From JBEVEP01 sp040512755 (lineage in GTDB: Bacteria; Pseudomonadota; Alphaproteobacteria; Rhizobiales; Rhizobiaceae): a stretch of DNA of 22,688 nt. Below, piece after piece: positions 21,860 through 22,688 of this stretch (its first letter is position 1; every line of letters begins with the position of its first letter). The stretch is taken from the NCBI GenBank assembly GCA_040512755.1, contig JBEVEP010000102.1:1-22688 (forward strand), in the 5' to 3' direction. Made by a program: the position numbers and the translations under genes. The notes below the pieces were generated by a model. The model did not search any database and was not told the DNA's origin. It saw only the letters and a program-made list of their open reading frames with translations.

Positions 21860-22687
21860 CTATTCCTCGATCCCCAGCTTTGCCTTCACCAGAGCATTGA
21901 CCGCTTGCGGATTTGCCTTGCCGCCGGTGGCCTTCATGACCTGGCCGACGAACCATCCAGCCATGGTCGGCTTTGCGCGCGCCTGCTCCGCCTTGTCGGG
22001 ATTGGCAGCGATCACGTCATCGACCGCGTTTTCGATCGCGCCAGTGTCGGTAACTTGTTTCATGCCGCGGCTTTCCACCAACTCGCGCGGATCGCCGCCT
22101 TCATTCCAGACCAGTTCGAATACGTCTTTGGCGATCTTCCCGGAGATCGTCCCTTCACGAATGAGGTCGATGATCGCGCCGAGCTGAAACGGCGAGACAG
22201 GAGCATCATCAATGCCTTTGCCGGCTTTGTTCAACGCGCCCAAGAGATCGTTGATCACCCAGTTAGCCGCCGCCTTGCCGTCGCGCCCTTCCGCCACCTT
22301 TTCGAAATAGTCTGCAATCGACTTCTCCGAAACCAGGATCGAGGCGTCATAGGCTGACAGGCCGAGCTTGGTGACCAACCGCTGCTTCTTGTCGTCCGGC
22401 AATTCCGGCAGGTCTCGCGCGAGCGCATCGACACAGGCCTGATCGAACTCCAGCGGCAACAGGTCCGGATCGGGGAAATAGCGATAATCGTGGGCCTCTT
22501 CCTTGGACCGCATCGAGCGCGTCTCGCCTTTGTTAGGATCAAAAAGCCGAGTTTCCTGGTCGATTTTCCCACCATCTTCAAGAATGGCGATTTGGCGCCG
22601 CGCTTCGTACTCGATTGCCTGACCGACGAAGCGGATCGAGTTAACGTTCTTGATCTCACAGCGCGTTCCGAGGGCCCCGCCGGGCCG
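21860..22687 (-). CDS. gatB: Asp-tRNA(Asn)/Glu-tRNA(Gln) amidotransferase subunit B, 3' part
   Basis: GatB is the kinase/tRNA-binding subunit of GatCAB, which converts Glu-tRNA(Gln) and Asp-tRNA(Asn) to the correct amidated forms in bacteria lacking GlnRS or AsnRS. Only the C-terminal 275 residues are in the window; the frame is open to the window edge, with the first full codon at 22687. Seen: GTRCEIKNVNSIRF near the start, GETRSMRSKEEAHDYRYFPD, PDLLPLEF, and the helical tail domain that binds tRNA (e.g. NWVINDLLGALNKAGKGI, WFVGQVMKATGGKANPQAV), ending LVKAKLGIEE. gatC and gatA are not visible. The stop is 4 nt before the TTG start of the GNAT gene. Confidence 0.97.
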   Translation of the reverse strand, partial: RPGGALGTRCEIKNVNSIRFVGQAIEYEARRQIAILEDGGKIDQETRLFDPNKGETRSMRSKEEAHDYRYFPDPDLLPLEFDQACVDALARDLPELPDDKKQRLVTKLGLSAYDASILVSEKSIADYFEKVAEGRDGKAAANWVINDLLGALNKAGKGIDDAPVSPFQLGAIIDLIREGTISGKIAKDVFELVWNEGGDPRELVESRGMKQVTDTGAIENAVDDVIAANPDKAEQARAKPTMAGWFVGQVMKATGGKANPQAVNALVKAKLGIEE

Positions 22688-22688
22688 G

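Noticed and set aside
1..22688. Mobile elements, CRISPR arrays, tRNA or rRNA genes, defence systems
   Set aside because: No transposase, integrase, regularly spaced repeats or tRNA-like cloverleaf seen by eye; gene content is core throughout.

Overview
The window is about 22.7 kb of ordinary, gene-dense core chromosome from an alphaproteobacterium, most likely of the order Hyphomicrobiales (Rhizobiales). I infer this from the sequences themselves: an RNase E with a long insertion inside its S1 domain and a C-terminal GWW motif, an NDUFA12-type complex I subunit beside a DUF2155 protein, and rhizobial-looking RF2, PBP1A and DUF2155 proteins. Phyllobacteriaceae (Mesorhizobium-like) or Rhizobiaceae both fit; I cannot fix the genus. 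No mobile element, tRNA, rRNA, CRISPR array or phage gene is visible.

Layout. (a) 1-3790, minus strand: the str operon, rpsL-rpsG-fusA-tuf (tuf cut by the window edge), with a clear promoter at 3764-3792 and a structured leader of about 240 nt. (b) 3992-4276, plus: a 94-residue conserved-looking protein of unknown function, divergent from rpsL. (c) 4443-9640, minus: prfB (RF2, with an intact programmed +1 frameshift), mrcA (PBP1A) and amiC (periplasmic amidase). (d) 9784-13078, plus: a promoter, a leader of about 450 nt and rne (RNase E), ended by a strong two-way terminator shared with a convergent aminotransferase gene (13098-14246, minus). (e) 14402-19739, plus: an envelope and lipid-precursor cluster, M48 protease/TPR protein - DsbA-like protein - aroQ - accB - accC - aat, tightly spaced from aroQ onward. 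(f) 19814-22688, minus: gatB (3' part) - two coupled GNAT acetyltransferases - NDUFA12 homologue - DUF2155 protein, convergent with aat.

How they work together. Most genes are housekeeping: translation (tuf, fusA, rpsG, rpsL, prfB, gatB), mRNA decay (rne), cell-wall synthesis and splitting (mrcA, amiC), envelope protein quality control (M48, DsbA-like), fatty-acid and shikimate precursors (accBC, aroQ), N-degron tagging (aat) and respiration (NDUFA12).

I found no new multi-gene system. The most interesting material is regulatory and at the level of single residues: the prfB recoding site, the rpsL leader and the rpsL-rpsG alternative hairpins, the long rne leader, the RNase E insertion and tail, the lysine pair at the AccB biotin site, and the DUF2155/NDUFA12 neighbourhood. 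Promoter and hairpin calls were made by eye and need computation.
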